DNA from: AC-32 sp963717475
Lineage (GTDB): Bacteria > Actinomycetota > Thermoleophilia > Gaiellales > Gaiellaceae
DNA: 64,000 bases
Assembly: GCA_963717475.1 (NCBI GenBank)
Contig: OY970337.1
Span: 620,001-684,000, forward strand
Direction of reading: 5' to 3'
How positions within the stretch are numbered: position 1 is the first letter of the stretch; every line of letters starts with the position of its first letter. Shown piece by piece: positions 60,297-64,000 of this stretch. A program made the position numbers and the translations under genes. The notes beneath the pieces are model-generated. The model made no database searches and was not told where the DNA came from. It worked only from the letters and a program-made list of their open reading frames with translations.

Positions 60297-61446
60297 GTGG
60301 CCGAGAAGCGCTACCTGATGACGCCCGGGCCGACCCCGGCGCCGCCCGAGGTGCTCGCTGCGATCGCGCAGCCCGTCGATCCATCACCGCGGCCCGGACT
60401 ACCGCAAGCTCTACGCCGACTGCCTCGGTCGTCTGCGCGAGATCTTCCGCACCGAGTCCGAGGTGCTGCTCTTCGGCGGCTCCGGCACCGGCGCGATGGA
60501 GTCGGCGGTCGCGAATCTCTGCTCGCCCGGCGAGCCGGTGCTGGTCGTCTCGGCGGGCTACTTCGGCGAGCGCTGGGCGGCCCTCGCGCAGGCATACGGC
60601 GCGGACGTCGACCACCTCCGCTACGAATGGGGCGAGATCCCCGCGCCCTACGATGTCTCCGCCCGCCTGGGCGAGCGCGAGGCGACCGCGGTCTTCCTGA
60701 CGCACTCGGAGACCTCGACAGGCGTCGTCACCGACCTGCAGCCGTTTGCCGCCGCCGCGCGTGGGGCCGGCGCGCTCAGTGTCGTCGACGCGGTCTCGAG
60801 CCTCGGCGCGGTCCCGCTGGAGACCGACGCGTGGGGGATCGACGTTGTCGCCTCGGGCGCGCAGAAGGCCCTGATGACGCCGCCCGGCCTCGCGATGGTC
60901 TCCGCCTCTGAGGCCGCCCGGACCAAGAGCGCAACGGCGACCTCACCCCGCTTCTACTGGGACTGGGAGCGCACGCGCAAAGGCCAGGCCACGCTCGACG
61001 CCCCGGTCACGCCGCCCGTCTCGCTCGTCGCCGGCCTCGACGTCGCCCTGAAGATGCTGCTCGAGGAAGGCCTCGAAGCCGCCTTCGAGCGCCACGTGCG
61101 CCTCGGCCGCGCCTGCCGCGAGGGCCTCAAGGCGATGGGCCTCGAGCTCTTCTCGCCCGACGAGGACAGCTCGGCCGTCGTGACCGCCGCGCGCGCACCC
61201 GAAGGCGTCGACTCCGACGAGCTCGTGCTCCTCCTCCGCGACCGTCACGGCGTCACGCTCGCCCCGGGCCAGGGCGAGCTCAAGGGCAAGATCTTCCGGA
61301 TCGGCCATATCGGCTACTACGACGTCTTCGACATCACGACCGCGCTCGCGGCCGTCGAGCTGGCGCTGGTCGAGCTCGGCGCGGAGATCGAGCGCGGCGT
61401 CGCGGTCATGCGGGCCCTCGAGGCCTTCGAGCACACCCCGGTGTGA
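60297..61446 (+). CDS. class V aminotransferase, probable phosphoserine or serine-glyoxylate aminotransferase (one frameshift)
   Basis: PLP enzyme of about 382 residues from GTG 60297. KRYLMTPGPTPAPPEVLAAI is the family opening; a G inserted near 60380 hides HHRGPDYRKLYADCLGRLRE. The rest is intact: LLFGGSGTGAMESAVANL, THSETSTGVVTDLQPF, VVDAVSSLGAVPLETDAWGI and the PLP Lys in SGAQKALMTPPG. The subfamily is serine-glyoxylate/alanine-glyoxylate-like, but the 4-bp overlap with serA argues that it works as the phosphoserine aminotransferase (SerC role) in serine synthesis, as such class V enzymes do in some lineages. Confidence 0.88.
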
Positions 61447-63023
61447 GCCGAGCGAAGGTCCTCGTCCGCGAGAAGATCGCCGACGCGGGCATCGACCTGC
61501 TGCGCGAGCGCTTCGACGTCGAGGTCGACTCGAACGGCGACCTGGCCGGGAAGATCGGCGACTACGACGCGATCGTGATCCGCTCGGCGACGAAGCTGAC
61601 CGCCGAGCTGATCGAGCGCGCGGAGCGGCTCAAGGTGATCGGCCGGGCCGGCGTCGGCGTCGACAACGTGGACGTCGAGGCCGCGACCCGCCGCGGGATC
61701 GTCGTCGCGAACGCGCCCGAGTCGACCGTCACCTCCGCCGCGGAGCACACGATCGGCCTGCTGGTCGCGCTCGCCCGCAACATCCCGCAGGCGCACGCAG
61801 CTTTGAAGCAAGGCCGCTGGGAAAGATCAAAGTGGGGAGGGGTCGAGCTCGAAGGCAAGACCCTCGGCGTGCTCGGCTTCGGACGCATCGGCCAGCAGGT
61901 GGCGCGGCGCGCCCTCGGCCTCGGGATGCGCGTCGTCGCGTACGACCCGTTCGTCGCCAAGGAGCGCTTTCGCGAGCTCGGCGCCGAGCGTGCAGAGACC
62001 GCCGAGGACGTCCTCGGCGCGGCCGAGTTCCTGACCCTGCACCTGCCGCTGACAGCCGAGACGCGCGGGTTCCTCGGGACCGAGGCGATCGAGCGGCTGC
62101 CCGACGGCGCGCGGGTGGTCAACGCGGCCCGCGGTGAGCTGGTCGACGAGCAGGCGCTCGCCGACGCGCTCCGCTCGGGGAAGCTCGCTGCAGCGGCACT
62201 CGACGTCTACTCGCAGGAGCCCTACGAAGGGCCGCTGCTCGAGCTCGACAACGTCGTCGCCACCCCGCATCTCGCTGCGTCGACCGAGGAGGCGCAGGAT
62301 CGAGCGGGCGTGATCGTCGCCGAGCAGGTCGCTGCCGCGCTCGAGGGCGCGGTCGTCACGAACGCGGTCAACATCCCCGTGATCCGCGCCGAGGACCTCG
62401 AGCTGCTCGGCCCGTTCATCCCGCTCGCGGCCAAGCTCGGGCGGCTCGCGATGGAGCTCGCGGGGGGCCGCGCCGAGCGGATCACGCTCTCGTACTACGG
62501 CGCGCTCGCCGGATACGACACGCGCCTCCTGACCGTCGCCGCGCTGAACGGCGCCTTCCAGGGCCGTTCCGAGCAACCGGTCAACTACGTGAACGCGCCG
62601 GTGATCGCCGCCGAGCGCGGGATCGAGGTGCTCGAGGAGCGCCGCCGCGCGAGCCGCGACTTCACGAACCTCGTCCGCGTCGAGGTGAGGTCGAACGGCG
62701 ATCAGGTGCGCGTGGCCGGGACGACGATCGGCACCGAGAACCGCCAGTGGCTCGTCAGCGCCATGGGCTTCGAGCTCGAGATGGAGCTGGCGCCGCTCCT
62801 CGTCTTCTTCCGTTACGACGACCTGCCCGGCGTGATCGGCCGCGTCGGGACGCTCTTCGGCGAGGCCGGTGTCAACATCGCGAACATGGCCGTCTCCCGC
62901 ACGCGGCGGGGCGGCAAGGCGCTGATGGCGCTTTCCATCGACACCGAGCCGCCCGCCGAGCTGGTCGAGACCGTGCGTGCCCAGGGCTTCGACGACGCCC
63001 GCGTGATCAGCCTCACGGCGTGA
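61443..63023 (+). CDS. serA: D-3-phosphoglycerate dehydrogenase
   Basis: First enzyme of serine synthesis, long form of 526 residues. The NAD site is LGVLGFGRIGQQVARRALGL, substrate and catalytic residues lie in VVNAARGELVDEQAL and the Glu/His pair (VYSQEPYEG, VATPHLAASTEEA). An intervening ASB domain follows, then a C-terminal ACT domain (DLPGVIGRVGTLFGEAGVNI), which usually gives feedback inhibition by serine. GTG start 61443 coupled to the aminotransferase by GTGTGA. Converges on aspS with an 11-bp overlap. Confidence 0.95.
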   Translation: MSRAKVLVREKIADAGIDLLRERFDVEVDSNGDLAGKIGDYDAIVIRSATKLTAELIERAERLKVIGRAGVGVDNVDVEAATRRGIVVANAPESTVTSAAEHTIGLLVALARNIPQAHAALKQGRWERSKWGGVELEGKTLGVLGFGRIGQQVARRALGLGMRVVAYDPFVAKERFRELGAERAETAEDVLGAAEFLTLHLPLTAETRGFLGTEAIERLPDGARVVNAARGELVDEQALADALRSGKLAAAALDVYSQEPYEGPLLELDNVVATPHLAASTEEAQDRAGVIVAEQVAAALEGAVVTNAVNIPVIRAEDLELLGPFIPLAAKLGRLAMELAGGRAERITLSYYGALAGYDTRLLTVAALNGAFQGRSEQPVNYVNAPVIAAERGIEVLEERRRASRDFTNLVRVEVRSNGDQVRVAGTTIGTENRQWLVSAMGFELEMELAPLLVFFRYDDLPGVIGRVGTLFGEAGVNIANMAVSRTRRGGKALMALSIDTEPPAELVETVRAQGFDDARVISLTA

Positions 63024-64000
63024 GCCGGTTGCGGTCGCGCGGGAAGAGCGTCGTCTCGCGGACGTTCGTGGCGCCGACCAGCCGCGCGATCCAGCGCTCG
63101 TGTCCGAGCGCGAAGCCGCCGTGCGGCGGCATCCCGTACTTGAACGCCTGCAGGTAGCCCTCGTACGGCTCGGTCTCGCCGCCGAGCGCTGCCACATAGT
63201 CCTCGTAGCGGTGCAGCCGCTGGCCGCCGGTCACGATCTCGATTCCGCGGAAGAGCAGGTCGAACGAGTTCGTGTATTCCGGCCGGCCGGGCTCGGGATG
63301 CGTGTAGAACGGCCGCTTCGCCGCGGGGAAGCCGGTCACGAACAGCCACTCGCCGTGCTCCTCGCACAGCCGCCGTTCGTCCGCCGGCGCGAGGTCGACG
63401 TCGTCGACGCCGGTCTCCGAGAAGTGCACCCACGGGATCTCTCCCGGCACCTCCGGCAGCTCCACCGCCCCAGGGACCCGCTTGCGGATGCCTTCGACCA
63501 TCCCGGCGAGTCGCCTCGCGAACCACGGCCATCACGTCGAAGTGGTCGCGGATGAAGCCGAGCTCCGCGTCGAGCGAGGTGTACTCGGCGAGGTGCCGCC
63601 CAGTGTCGTGCGGCTCGGCGCGCAAGACCGGCCCGGTCTCGTAGACGCGCTCGAAGACGCCCACCATCGTCTGCTTGTAGAACTGCGGGCTCTGGGCGAG
63701 GTACGCCTGCCGGCCGAAGTAGTCGAGCGCGAAGACGTTCGCGCCGCTCTCGGTAGCCGAGGCGACGATCTTCGGCGTCGGGATCTCGGTGAAGCCGAGC
63801 CCGTCCAGCGCCCTCCGGAAACCCGCCACCGACGCAGCCGTGATCGCCAGCTTCGCGCGCTCGCCCGGATGGCGCCAGGCCAGCGGCGCATGGTCGAGCA
63901 GCGTCGGCAAGGACTCCTTCAGCACCGGCCGCCGCAGCTCGATCGGCGGAATCTCCGCGGGCTCCGCGAGCACGCGGAACGACGGCTCCTGGAGCTCGAC
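63013..64000 (-). CDS. aspS: aspartyl-tRNA synthetase, archaeal (probably non-discriminating) type (5' partial, one frameshift)
   Basis: Class II synthetase; the N-terminal OB domain lies beyond the window end. Motif 2 is VYETGPVLRAEPHDTGRHLA, followed by EYTSLDAELGFI, and motif 3 is PPHGGFALGHERW. RGIEIVTGGQRLHRYED and the end FPRDRNRLTP match archaeal AspRS more than the long bacterial AspRS, which has an insertion domain absent here. A single extra base near 63505 splits the frame (VREA then LAGMVEGIRKR). With GatCAB at 56069 this suggests that Asp-tRNA(Asn) is formed and amidated. Confidence 0.88.

Overview
The window is a GC-rich bacterial chromosome segment. Gene content, heavy use of GTG/TTG starts and TAnnnT -10 boxes a few bases before start codons suggest an actinobacterium, most likely of the Thermoleophilia (Gaiellales/Solirubrobacterales) type; this taxonomic call is inference. 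It is not a phage or plasmid. Many ordinary genes carry one or more single-base frameshifts, nearly all +1 insertions of G or C, which look like assembly or polishing errors rather than gene decay.

Layout. 1-3.4 kb: the end of a sugar-uptake locus (MalG-like permease, MsmK/UgpC ATPase, GH13 glucosidase). 3.4-11.9 kb: housekeeping and hypothetical genes (EF-G-like GTPase, zinc-ribbon protein, cupin, aldehyde dehydrogenase, GNAT, lytic transglycosylase, RNase HI). 12.0-16.9 kb: a decayed integration site at tRNA-Gly(GCC) with three copies of the tRNA 3' end, integrase remnants, a broken peptide-binding lipoprotein, a cyclase fused to a beta-propeller and a cyclase fragment. 16.9-23.8 kb: a cyclase-ATPase-TPR signalling protein, TetR plus MFS exporter, DMT permease and hotdog thioesterase.

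23.8-33.7 kb is the highlight: ten overlapping co-directional genes that can be read as one route from tryptophan to anthranilate (tryptophan 2,3-dioxygenase, kynureninase) and on through anthranilyl-CoA (CoA ligase, flavin monooxygenase/reductase fusion, enoyl-CoA hydratase, SDR, acyl-CoA dehydrogenase, RidA). A creatininase-family gene sits where a formylkynurenine formamidase would be expected, and a luciferase-like oxidoreductase precedes a monooxygenase whose reductase domain looks degenerate.

33.7-46.3 kb: a cupin-TPR gene with a palindromic operator candidate, a hydrolase-cyclase fusion lacking the hydrolase nucleophile, saccharopine-dehydrogenase-like protein, histidine kinase, methyltransferase, a second cyclase-ATPase, a Flp pilin, a truncated uracil-DNA glycosylase next to tRNA-Cys, and a nucleotidyltransferase. 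46.3-52.3 kb: three secreted FG-GAP/VCBS-PASTA paralogues. 52.3-64 kb: HMG-CoA reductase with a macro-domain gene, ferritin-like protein, FolD, cold-shock protein, GatCAB, M23 endopeptidase, a class V aminotransferase with SerA (serine synthesis), and an archaeal-type AspRS, which together with GatCAB points to tRNA-dependent asparagine formation.
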